Origin: Symbiodinium natans
Lineage: Eukaryota; Sar; Dinophyceae; Suessiales; Symbiodiniaceae
Assembly: GCA_905221605.1 (NCBI GenBank)
Contig: CAJNDS010002131.1
Span: 62,001 to 126,000, forward strand
Direction of reading: 5' to 3'
Length of the DNA: 64,000 nt
In this document: positions 1 to 8,755 of the stretch, in pieces
How the letters are laid out: each line of letters starts with the position of its first letter
How positions within the stretch are numbered: position 1 is the first letter of the stretch
The notes under the pieces: model-generated
Told to the model about the DNA's origin: nothing
What the model saw: only the letters and a program-made list of their open reading frames with translations
Databases searched by the model: none
Made by a program: the position numbers and the translations under genes

Positions 1-2205
1 CCGGCAGGCACCAACTTCTTGTTTCGTCATGGCACCTTGTTGTGACAGGCGTTCTGGACTGATCTCGACATCCATGAGGCCCTCCACGTAATAGTCCTGA
101 TCCACAACCACTTTCATGTAGTTGCGTGCGTCCATCACGGTGCTGACATCCGTGCCAGCATGTCTGTAGTTTTGGACTTTCGCGGTTCCCCATTTGTAGG
201 CCTTGTCGATGGCTTGTTTTATCGCTTGCCATTCTTCACTGTCATTGTCACCAATGCGATGGAAATCATCGACATGTCCGCCCATAGCGCCAATCGTCTT
301 TGGATGTTCGCCATCCATCTGGTGTTTTGACAGCCATATCCACAAGCACCGTTCACCAAGTACAGGGACTCCACCAAGGGCTGTCAGCTTCTTGTGCAAG
401 TCCAACCATAGTCCACGCGGTGCCGTCGTGCTTCCGTAGATATTCCGCAGAATCCTCATGATGCCTTCTTGACCAACTCCTAGAGCATCTCGTAGTTCTT
501 CCACTCCGGTAGTCCACAATCTGGCATCGGCTTCTGTCGGCATCGTCTGCAAGAACGCTGTCGCCAGGTCCAATCCTTCCAGGGCCCATTGATGCTGCGC
601 AGACATCAAGTAGAGGAGGCTCCGCCCTAACATCGACTGCACTGGGCTCGATGTCTTGAATGCAGGATCCAGGAGGCTTGGGTGCTGAAAACCCAACAAG
701 ACGATTCTTGCCTTTGCCTTGCGACGTCCTTGTCGATCATGCAGCGTGGTCTGGGGATTGTCCGTGGCATCCTTGACGGCTTGTTCACGATCCTCTGGAG
801 GAATAAGCTTCCATGTCAAGACCCACCTGGCTTTGACAATCCTCTTGGAGTCATAGGCTTCGGCAATCTCCTTCTGGTCCAAGCACTTCCGAACAGCCTC
901 ATTCTTCAGGAAGGAGTCCACCTCTTTGACCTTGGCACGGGAAAAGAGCGCTCGCTCATGAGGAGGAATCCTTGCCAGATTGACCTCAGAGTCCCTCATC
1001 TTCTTCACCATGTAGGCCACTGGATTTCGTTCCAGTGCTTTCCTTTGCCGATTGGATTCGGGCTCGGGGAGGTCAAACTCAATCTTCAGGAAGTCGATCG
1101 TTTCCTCCATGGCCGTGTGGATATCCATATGCTCGGATTCTTCTTGCACCTCGGCTTCCAGAGCATCCACCCAACCAAGATCGTAGTTCATCATGTTGTT
1201 CTCGCCATCTAGTCGGGGTTTCTTCACATTGGGTAGGTCGTAGTCGTTGACTGAAGGTGGATCATGTTCTGGGGCAGCAGGCGCGCTGGAGGATGCTGCG
1301 TTGTCGCCTTCAGTCGGATCCTGAACCACTTCACGTTGTAGACGATCACCAACAGGATGTTGACTGTGATCACCAGGTCGGTAGGTCACCTTCTGACGTA
1401 GGCGTCGAACTGGAGCAACCGTGGTGGTTTCATCCGGCTTCTCAGGCAAATTTGGCAGCTCCGTTTCGGCGTCATCAGGTTCCTGGTCCATGATGTCGAA
1501 GTACTCTCGTCGAGGTAGGATGTCAGCTAGGGTACGCCACCGTGTGAAGTCCTCCGTCGTGGTTGTTTCATGCTGAAAGCGTTCTGTCTCCGTGACCAAC
1601 CTCACAGAGTGCACAGAACACCGTAGAAGTTGACTCCCAACAAGAACCCACACAACATGAACTCGTTCACCAGCTTCTTGTCCTTGATGTGGCAAGGCTT
1701 CCTGGAAAAGTACTCGCCCGGGTCCGATCCAGTGAGGCCTCTGAGACTTCTTCGCTCCTCCTCTTGGTCCAGCATACTGTTCCTTCGGCCAGACCTTCCG
1801 CCAAACCTTCACCAAGTCGAGAGGAGAGAACTGTCGTACGGGCTGTCGCACGGTGGTGTTGCGGAGCTTGGTCAGGGTGCGTTTTGCCTTCGTCTCCCGA
1901 GCAATGTCTTCAGCTCTTTGACGACAAGTCACCAGGCGAGCGAAGTCAACTCGGGGTTCCACAAGCTCCAGAGTGTGACGGTCTTCATCAGACGGTCGGA
2001 AGGCCATTCCAAACGCCCACTGGTGTGCGGAGTAGCCTGCCGTGTACTCAGTCGCATTCATGGCAGAGGCAGCCATGTGGAGTACCACCTTGTGATCTAC
2101 ATCCATGGCATCCAGATGTATGGCAGAGGCCACATGCTTCAAGTCTTGTACCGCTGCTTCAATGGCTCCATTTGCCCATGGCTCCTTTTCCGCCACGTAG
2201 TGAAC
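1..2205 (-). CDS. Copia Pol, distal part: end of integrase plus reverse transcriptase (partial)
   Basis: This frame is open from about 2205 to the window edge without a stop, so the gene continues to the left. It starts inside the integrase core with VHYVAEKEPWANGAIEAAV, which supplies the third acidic catalytic residue in an NGAIE context, followed by the integrase C-terminal region and a variable linker. The reverse transcriptase follows: KARIVLLGFQHP near 700-735, the first catalytic Asp in LDLATAFLQT near 550-575, and the VDD box (GGHVDDF) at 265-273. These are the Ty1/copia RT motifs. The upstream part of the same polyprotein is in another frame and stops at 2159. The two frames overlap, and a single-base skip (+1) near 2205-2210 joins them. 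Mutation or sequence error is likelier than programmed frameshifting, because the break lies inside the integrase domain. RNase H is presumably beyond the edge. Confidence 0.85.
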
Positions 2206-5200
2206 GAGCCATGAATGTGCTGACATTCTCTGACGCGAAGCTCTTGGCCGAATCCATGATCATGACTCGGGGTCGTGGAAAAGGTCCCAACCACTTTTCG
2301 GCAAAGGCCCTGATGAGGTCGTCACCTGACTCTGCCCGCATCTCCAGGAAATCGCAGATGAAGAGCGGATGTACAACACGAAGCTTCGTCGCCACGTCCA
2401 TGAAGAGCAAGAACTTCACCTTCGTCTTTTTGCCCGGCGGTATCCACTCTGAGGAGTCGACCACCACAGCTTCCCACGCCGCATATTGAGCATGCGTACT
2501 TGCCGGAGGAACCTGTCCTGACGTGGTGCCCCCAGGACGTAGGCTTGCACAGCTTGGACAGTGGAAGTTGCGAGCCACTTCGATCTTCCATGATGCATGT
2601 CCCGCGTCTTGAACTATTCTGGCTAAGTTTCTGTTCGTCGGATGACCTGCTGCCTTGTGAAACTTTGCCACTTGTGCTTGCCAGGAACGGAACTCCTTGG
2701 TTGTGACGCCTTCGGGGACCACGTCCTCATCATCAGCTGTTGTGGGACGCGAAGGTAGTACTGAACGTGCATGACTATCACTTGTGGACTGCGAAGGTAG
2801 TGCTGAACGTGCAGGACTATCACCTGTGGACTGCGAAGGTAGTGCTGAACGTGCAGGACTATCACCTGTGGACTGCGACGCTAATGCTTCCATGTTACTC
2901 ACCAGCATGAAACCAAGACCGGAGAGCTTCTTCCGATCGTCAATCGACATCCAAGGCGTCATGCGGGTGGTATAGAAGGAAAGACATATCCTGTTCCCCG
3001 TCCATGCCTCCGTGGCGTGTTCACGATGTGGATTGAAGCATACAAACTGATGTCGCGTAGGTTCCACGTAGCCCTTTTTGTAGCTGCCGTCCTTGCACTG
3101 CCGTCGACATTGTTGACGATCCCCAGGAGGTGTTCCTTCTATCCACAATCCACCGCCATCATAGCATCCCACACCAATCACTGCACTGGTGCTGTTCTTC
3201 AGGTTGTGACAATCTTTGTGCACCGTACTCTTGCAGTTCACATTAACTACAAAGCTTGACCATTTGTGCTGTGGTAGGTGGTGTTTGACGAACTTGTTCA
3301 AATACTTCACCATGAAGTCGCATTCTTCAGTCAGCTTGCACACACCAGACAGCCCACCATGGGAGTAGCCACCAAAGGTGCATGAACGCCCACTCGTGCC
3401 CCAGTGCCATTTTCCATGATGTAGTGGAACAGACTTCCATTTGTCGACGAATTGCTCCATCAGCGTCTCAAAGGCTTCAAAGGAGAAATCCTCACGTCGC
3501 AGGGCCTCCAGGAACATGGTCTTGAGGATGATCTTATCGGTTTCTTGTAACAGACCTTGTAGTTCATGTTCACCTTCCTGTTCTGAGTCTGCATCTCCCA
3601 CTGCTTCTCGTAGAGGCCTCTCCTTCGCTGGCAGTTCCTCAGCATCATCACCATCAGGTGGCACCAACGCTGGAAGATCGTCTTTCCGGTTGAGGAGGGC
3701 CAAGTGTCGTTGGGGCACCAACTGATCACGCCAATGACGGGAGATACTCTGCACAAGCTTCCAGGGATAGTAGGCCGTACGGGATGTGTCTGAACCTTCG
3801 ATACGACAGTGCTCATGATTTCCTGGACACACCTTGGCACGGTAGACTTGGTGGAACTTCTCGTCCGTCGTCTTGATGGTCCATCGCTTGTGCAGGAACG
3901 CAGTGCCTTCTTCGTTCATCAACCCGTATCGGCATCCATCAATGCGACAGTTCATCCAGGGCACACCTTCGCCTTCAAGTCGTTGGCGTAGATCTTCCAT
4001 AGGTCGTTGTCGCCATCCATCGCATCGTGTTGGCCACTCAAAGTACACCTGGATGTCTTCATCTTCCGCAAGGCACTCGAGGATGAACTTGTTGACTTGC
4101 CACAACATCTTCCTTTCTTTCCTCCGAGCTGCTTCCAGTTGTTCACGTCGCTCTTCGGAAGAGTAGTTGATGCTGGTCCACGGACACCATTTCGTGCATG
4201 GCAAACTGAACCATAACTTCTTGGGACGTCGTAGTCGCCGAAGTTCACGTAGCTCACTCCATGTCTCCGCCTTGTAGAGGTCGTAACCATTGGACAGATT
4301 GATGCGTCGTGGTCGTAGGTCATGTTGCTCAGCGGAAATACTCAGCCATGAGTGAGGTGCGCAAGCAATCTCCCAAAGTCCGTCGCGGCCCTCCAAGTGA
4401 AGATCGAGGAGCAATCCTGACGCTGCTGTGGCCATGAGGGTCACCATGCTCATGACACGATTTCCAAGACACATGGTGAGAGCCTTGGGCGCCATCTTCT
4501 CGTTCACTGCTGAAGGCCTTGGTCGAGGTCCGCGTACCCGTCCGCCAGGTTGGTGGTTGTGATTGCCGTTGCGGTCGTCATCTGCCAACTGTCCGACGGA
4601 CTGGTGGCATTGCTGGTTGACATCTCGACCTGATTCTGGTGCACGGGGAGCTCCACAAAGTTGGCCCTGTGGTCGTTGATGTGGATCCGCAGCACTTCCT
4701 CGGCATCTATCTTGGCTTGCATGGCCCTCACAATCGTCGCCGTTGGTGCAAAGTCCCCCATGAGAGGCTTCAATTCTCGAAGGGCTCGAGCCACCATCTC
4801 TGGATTCTTGACCGCTGTGAACTGACCTTTGGATCCATGCCGTGGGATGTAGCTCATCCTGTAGTCGCATCGGCCGCAGTGTTGCCACTGTCCGTGCATG
4901 TTCGATGCGGGTGCTGCGGGAGCATGGCGTCCGTAGCAAGGCCAACTCTTCGAGTCTGCCCGGGGATCCCGCGGATCTCCCTTCATGATCCGAGATCGAT
5001 CCAAAGGCTTCGCCGCATTCTTGGCCTTGGGCGTCGCCTGTCGAATTTGAGTCACCACCGCCTGCGCATCCGGAGGGGCCAGTGCCGCCATCACGGGAGG
5101 ACGTAGGAGAGGAAGTTGTCGGGAACACTGCCGGAGCTGTAGCTCCGCACATTGAAGCTGATGCAGCTGCGGCGGACATTGAACATGTAGTCGACAAGCC

Positions 5201-7540
5201 TTGCTGCTCTCTCGACTTCTGATGCAACTGAAGCAGCTGATTCTTGGACTTCTCCAAACACTGAAGTTCGAACTGCTGATCGCTGATTGCCAAATCAAAC
5301 TGCACGGGATGTAGTTCTAGGACATGTGCTTCAGGTTTGCTGGTGTTCGTGACGGTCTTGGGCAACACAACCACATGGGCATGACCTTCCCTTCGAGTGT
5401 GGCCCCCAGTGAGGTACTTGCAAATGTCCAACATGAAATGTCCCTTTTGGTTCTGTACCAGATGAACTACTTCAGGTTGTTCTTCAAACGAGGACACTGA
5501 CAATCCCGTCGTAAAGTCTACTATCAGGCCGTTGCCATCCTTCCCAAGGAAATCCATACCAATCAGAACAGGGACTAAGTTGGCCTTATTGAACCCAGTC
5601 TGGAAGTACTCTGCGGGATTGGGAAGGGCATAGAGGGCAAACTTGCGCTTGACACCCGAAAGGTCACTGGTCACATGTAGACGATACAGGGCACGACCCC
5701 ACCGACCATCACCAAACCTGAAGTATGGGCGCGAGCTCTGATCCAGTTCGATGTGCGCTTGCTTGTCGTGAGACAGGATGACCCCGATGAGGTCTTTCAC
5801 AACGGCTTCCGGCGCTGCAGAGGCTGTTGCTCCACAATCCAGCATTCCAACTTCAGGACTGCGCTTGGCGGAGGTCGCCGCGGTGGCCTCAAGTGTCGAC
5901 GTCAGCTCCAAGCCATTGATGTAGAAGTCGGGCTGCGCGTGGGCGTGATACGCATTCACCGTCCGATGAGGCTCCTTGTTCTTCGTCTTCATCTTTCCCG
6001 TGCCTTTCCACAAGGCTTGGGCTTCCATCCAAGAGCCGTACTTCCCCTTGCGCTTGCCCTTTGATTTGCCTTTGCCCTTGCCAACGTAGTATGCCTCGTG
6101 GTCGTCCGAGTCCATCATGTAGTTCCGGAATTTTCCACCACTTTTGCCAGGATGTCGACGATCTGGGCAATCTCTGACGAAGTGATCTCCACCACAGTTG
6201 AAGCACTTGCCGTGGGACGCGCCTCCTCCAGCACCGAACCCACGATCCTTTCTGAGAGCCTGGGTGGCTCGCTGAGCGTCAGCCCAGGTTCGCTGCGCTT
6301 CCAGAGCGAGGGATTCAGCGACCTTCTCAGCCTGCTGCGCCTCCCGAAGCTTCTCCTCGTCTTCCGGGTCGGTGCGCTCAGAGGTCGCCTGGAAGCCGTA
6401 GGCACCGTCTCCGCGGTCATCCCACCAGTCGTCGTGGTAGTCGTGGTAGTACGCGTAGGCATCATCCCATCCATCATCATACCACCACTCATCCTGGTAA
6501 TCGGTGAAGAAGCCGTCCATGTCCTCGGTGTTCGACATGTAGTAGGCAGAGTGCCCACCCGTGGCATGGTGCTGGTAGCGATGCCCCAAGAGCTGTTCGT
6601 CCCACAGGCCTTGCAGTGCCTGAGCAATGACCTCGTAGTCCAGGCTGTTGCGGGTCGAGGAGAGGATGTCCCTCTTCTCCTCTGGCGTCAGGCCCGCCGC
6701 CTGAAGCAGTCGCCATCCGCGGAGAACTCCCATGATGAAGCTGTCGGCGATGGACATCTCGTCGATGGCTTGGGGCGCCACCATTCCACCGGAGCCACCA
6801 CCTTGTGACCGTACTCGCCCTGGAGGGCTTCCTTCACTGCCAACAAACTCTCCAGGGCCATCACCACGATGGCTTGGCGAAGATCCCGTAGTCGCCCCAA
6901 TCGTCGCACGAGCTTCACCACCAGCACCAGGTCCTTGTTCATCTTCCGCTTGATCGGCTCGCTCATCTGGAACTTGATCGCCGTCGCCATGGGCCGGGGC
7001 ACCATCATCTCGCTCGGCGTTCTCATACTCCTCCTCATAGTACCACCACTCATCTTCACCCCATTGGTCATCGGTCCATCGGTCTGGCCGCACGGCTGGC
7101 AACCCAAAGTCTCGGGACTCCTGTGTCACACCCAGCTTCTCCTCATGCAACCGGATGATCGCCTCCACGAACTCCTCGTGAACTAGAGTCTCCCGAACCA
7201 AGAAGTTGCCGATGGACTCCTGGGCTTGCCGGCGAAAGGCAAAGTATTGTTGGCATATGGCTGCCGCGTTGGGCAAGGTCCGTCTCACCAACGGACTGGC
7301 AGCCAGTCGCTGGAGCAGCCGTTTGGTGCCATCCTCGGCATCGAAGGTCACCTGTGGCCACGACATAGCCAACAATCTCGCCGGTCCTGACAATTTGCCC
7401 ATGAGCCGGCTGGCGCAGTACCGACGTTTGTGAGTCGGCGTCGATTGAACAAACCATGCCACCTCCCTGGTGTAGCGTCTCCATCCACGGGCCTGGCCAT
7501 CCCACGTAGGAACAGCTCCGCTTTCCTTGCTGTCAGCCAT
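2159..7540 (-). CDS. Copia Gag-Pol polyprotein: gag, CCHC, protease, MTase-like, TET/JBP-like dioxygenase, integrase N-part
   Basis: The frame is open from a TTG at 7687, but the first ATG (MADSKESG) at 7540 is the likely start. Residue numbers here count from 7687. Gag-like region to about 480, with an acidic Tyr/Trp/His-rich tract near 390-440. CCHC knuckle CFNCGGDHFVRDC at 495-507. KGKGKSKGKRKGK tract. Aspartic protease LDCGAT with D617. A predicted Rossmann methyltransferase at about 1085-1330 (EIACAPHSW, LPCTKWC with C1164, FEWP at 1216-1219). A predicted 2OG-Fe(II) dioxygenase at about 1400-1600 (HxD 1490/1492, GGGLW, H1557, R1566). Three 14-residue repeats. Integrase zinc region (H1677, H1682, HCPSC) and the first two catalytic Asp (D1744, D1812). 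The frame then ends prematurely and the rest of integrase and RT continue in another frame. Retrotransposon assignment is firm. The two inserted enzyme domains are my motif-based inference. Confidence 0.85.
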   Translation of the reverse strand: MADSKESGAVPTWDGQARGWRRYTREVAWFVQSTPTHKRRYCASRLMGKLSGPARLLAMSWPQVTFDAEDGTKRLLQRLAASPLVRRTLPNAAAICQQYFAFRRQAQESIGNFLVRETLVHEEFVEAIIRLHEEKLGVTQESRDFGLPAVRPDRWTDDQWGEDEWWYYEEEYENAERDDGAPAHGDGDQVPDERADQAEDEQGPGAGGEARATIGATTGSSPSHRGDGPGEFVGSEGSPPGRVRSQGGGSGGMVAPQAIDEMSIADSFIMGVLRGWRLLQAAGLTPEEKRDILSSTRNSLDYEVIAQALQGLWDEQLLGHRYQHHATGGHSAYYMSNTEDMDGFFTDYQDEWWYDDGWDDAYAYYHDYHDDWWDDRGDGAYGFQATSERTDPEDEEKLREAQQAEKVAESLALEAQRTWADAQRATQALRKDRGFGAGGGASHGKCFNCGGDHFVRDCPDRRHPGKSGGKFRNYMMDSDDHEAYYVGKGKGKSKGKRKGKYGSWMEAQALWKGTGKMKTKNKEPHRTVNAYHAHAQPDFYINGLELTSTLEATAATSAKRSPEVGMLDCGATASAAPEAVVKDLIGVILSHDKQAHIELDQSSRPYFRFGDGRWGRALYRLHVTSDLSGVKRKFALYALPNPAEYFQTGFNKANLVPVLIGMDFLGKDGNGLIVDFTTGLSVSSFEEQPEVVHLVQNQKGHFMLDICKYLTGGHTRREGHAHVVVLPKTVTNTSKPEAHVLELHPVQFDLAISDQQFELQCLEKSKNQLLQLHQKSREQQGLSTTCSMSAAAASASMCGATAPAVFPTTSSPTSSRDGGTGPSGCAGGGDSNSTGDAQGQECGEAFGSISDHEGRSAGSPGRLEELALLRTPCSRSTRIEHARTVATLRPMRLQDELHPTAWIQRSVHSGQESRDGGSSPSRIEASHGGLCTNGDDCEGHASQDRCRGSAADPHQRPQGQLCGAPRAPESGRDVNQQCHQSVGQLADDDRNGNHNHQPGGRVRGPRPRPSAVNEKMAPKALTMCLGNRVMSMVTLMATAASGLLLDLHLEGRDGLWEIACAPHSWLSISAEQHDLRPRRINLSNGYDLYKAETWSELRELRRLRRPKKLWFSLPCTKWCPWTSINYSSEERREQLEAARRKERKMLWQVNKFILECLAEDEDIQVYFEWPTRCDGWRQRPMEDLRQRLEGEGVPWMNCRIDGCRYGLMNEEGTAFLHKRWTIKTTDEKFHQVYRAKVCPGNHEHCRIEGSDTSRTAYYPWKLVQSISRHWRDQLVPQRHLALLNRKDDLPALVPPDGDDAEELPAKERPLREAVGDADSEQEGEHELQGLLQETDKIILKTMFLEALRREDFSFEAFETLMEQFVDKWKSVPLHHGKWHWGTSGRSCTFGGYSHGGLSGVCKLTEECDFMVKYLNKFVKHHLPQHKWSSFVVNVNCKSTVHKDCHNLKNSTSAVIGVGCYDGGGLWIEGTPPGDRQQCRRQCKDGSYKKGYVEPTRHQFVCFNPHREHATEAWTGNRICLSFYTTRMTPWMSIDDRKKLSGLGFMLVSNMEALASQSTGDSPARSALPSQSTGDSPARSALPSQSTSDSHARSVLPSRPTTADDEDVVPEGVTTKEFRSWQAQVAKFHKAAGHPTNRNLARIVQDAGHASWKIEVARNFHCPSCASLRPGGTTSGQVPPASTHAQYAAWEAVVVDSSEWIPPGKKTKVKFLLFMDVATKLRVVHPLFICDFLEMRAESGDDLIRAFAEKWLGPFPRPRVMIMDSAKSFASENVSTFMARSLRGGKGAMGKWSH
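2754..2879 (-). repeat. Three tandem 42-bp units inside the copia polyprotein
   Basis: Three 42-bp units with few mismatches encode three copies of a 14-residue Ser/Pro/Ala-rich unit (SQSTGDSPARSALP-like) between the dioxygenase-like domain and integrase. The unit length is a multiple of three, so the reading frame is kept. It probably forms a flexible linker. Confidence 0.9.
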
Positions 7541-7737
7541 CACGGTCACAGCCACGTAGATCAGGACGAAGAAAATCGAAGACGTAGTTGAAGAAAAGAG
7601 GGAAGGCGAGAGGCCTTCCTGGAAAAAGGGTTCCAGATCCACCAAGGATCTGCGGCAAACCAAGTCAGGTCGAGCTGGCACGACCAATGATCACCAGGAG
7701 GGGCTTGCCGTCGGCGCCAGCTGGATCGGTAGCTCTG

Positions 7738-7748
7738 CTCCGCTACCA
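7738..7748 (-). other. Candidate primer-binding site of the copia element
   Basis: On the minus strand the sequence is TGGTAGCGGAG, starting with the TGG complementary to tRNA CCA ends and resembling the 3' end complement of eukaryotic initiator Met tRNAs (TGGTAGCAGAG type). It lies about 200 nt upstream of the gag ATG at 7540, as expected just inside a 5' LTR. The preceding bases end in CA one base before TGG, as an LTR end would. The host tRNA sequence is not visible, so this is a candidate. Confidence 0.5.
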
Positions 7749-7936
7749 ATGCAGCGGGATTACGCAGGGTAGCGATCGAGATTGTCGTTCTGGGCTCCCA
7801 CGAAGTGCTCGTCGCACTGTTTTCACACGCTCACGGAGAGCGGTCCATGCCGCGTCGGCTCAACAAAAGGGGCCCCTTGCTTGAGAGGTTTCAGCAAGGG
7901 GTTTGTGCAGTTCGCATATGAACATGAGATGAAAGC
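7749..7936 (-). other. Non-coding stretch, possible 5' LTR of the copia element
   Basis: No coding frame is convincing here. It sits between the candidate primer-binding site and the end of the next broken gene, where a short 5' LTR should lie. The partner LTR is outside the window, so its limits cannot be set. Confidence 0.3.
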
Positions 7937-8755
7937 TCACAGCTGTACATGTTGCAGATTCCAACCAGGTATGCGTGCGACCGCATCCTGCACCTGTGTG
8001 AGCGTGGGAGTAATTCGGCCTGGCACGAACAGCAGCAGAGGTGCATGGTCAGCCCCAAAAACCCAAACCCCTATCCTATTGTCCCCAGGCAGTCCTATAG
8101 TCTCTTCCCGAAGCCGGCAAAGCTCTTCGAGGGACTGTCTAAGGCGGTGATGTTCCAGGGATCTGGCTGCGGTGGCCGTGCGTGGCCCAGAGGAAGCAAA
8201 TGGTGCAGGACGATCCCGAGACTGCGGCATTGCGTACATGAGCGGGGTGACCATAGGCAACATGAAGTGTCTCAGCTGTGGGCAGCGTACAAGCAATGCA
8301 TCCCATGGAGTGGCAGGTGCAGGTCGTCCCCACGTGGTGCGCGTCAAGAGATCACCATTTTGGACAAATGGCGTGGTCGCAGCATCAACAAGGCCGTTAA
8401 TGGCAAAAACCCATCCCGCCGCACGTGCGCTTGCATCCAGCAGGGCAAGTGGATGGGTCGGGCGCGCAGCACTCCATGCTGAGTAATCGGCATTATTGGT
8501 ATGTAGGCCATGATCAATGACACCATGGCTGCTGTCGTCATGGGAGTGCCATACAAACACAAGGTCTTGCACATTGCCGCGCAGGCAGGGCAGCACATTG
8601 GTAGGGCGAAGGATGCCGCGCGGAGGGGCAACCCCATCCTGACATATCTCTTGCATCAGTGAGGTAAGGGTATCAGTGAGCGGCAGGCTGCTCATCATGG
8701 GTGTTTGCAGCATATGTGCGTGGCCCACAGACAATGACAACCCTTGCGAGCACAT
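7937..8755 (-). pseudogene. C-terminal part of a broken retroelement-type protein (frame 3)
   Basis: This 272-residue frame overlaps the end of the preceding frame and continues the same protein after a frame change near 8700. The upstream frame degenerates into Thr runs and stops at 8673, while this one reads as ordinary protein (segments FVWHSHDDSSHG, LLLFVPGRITP, VARIPGWNLQHVQL) to a stop at 7937. No domain is recognised. It lies directly against the copia leader, so the copia element may have inserted into or beside it. It could also be the end of a host gene. The frame assignment is an inference from composition. Confidence 0.45.

Larger units (their letters stand above)
1..7750 (-). mobile_element. 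Ty1/copia-type LTR retrotransposon, 5' part, runs off the left edge
   Basis: The domain order read on the minus strand is gag-like region, CCHC knuckle, aspartic protease, extra enzymatic domains, integrase, reverse transcriptase. Integrase before reverse transcriptase is the Ty1/copia order. A primer-binding-site candidate lies upstream of the gag start. The 3' part (end of RT, RNase H, 3' LTR) is outside the window, so the LTR pair and target-site duplication cannot be checked. One +1 frame change near 2205 suggests the copy is not intact. Confidence 0.85.

Noticed and set aside
1630-2489. Two long plus-strand open frames (194 and 266 codons)
   Set aside because: They lie opposite the copia integrase region and show no domains; they are shadows of the minus-strand gene.
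4504-5298. Minus-strand 264-codon frame overlapping the polyprotein
   Set aside because: It overlaps the long polyprotein frame, which is continuous with protease upstream and methyltransferase-like domain downstream. The 264-codon frame looks partly protein-like, so the linker could contain two compensating frame changes, but I cannot show it.
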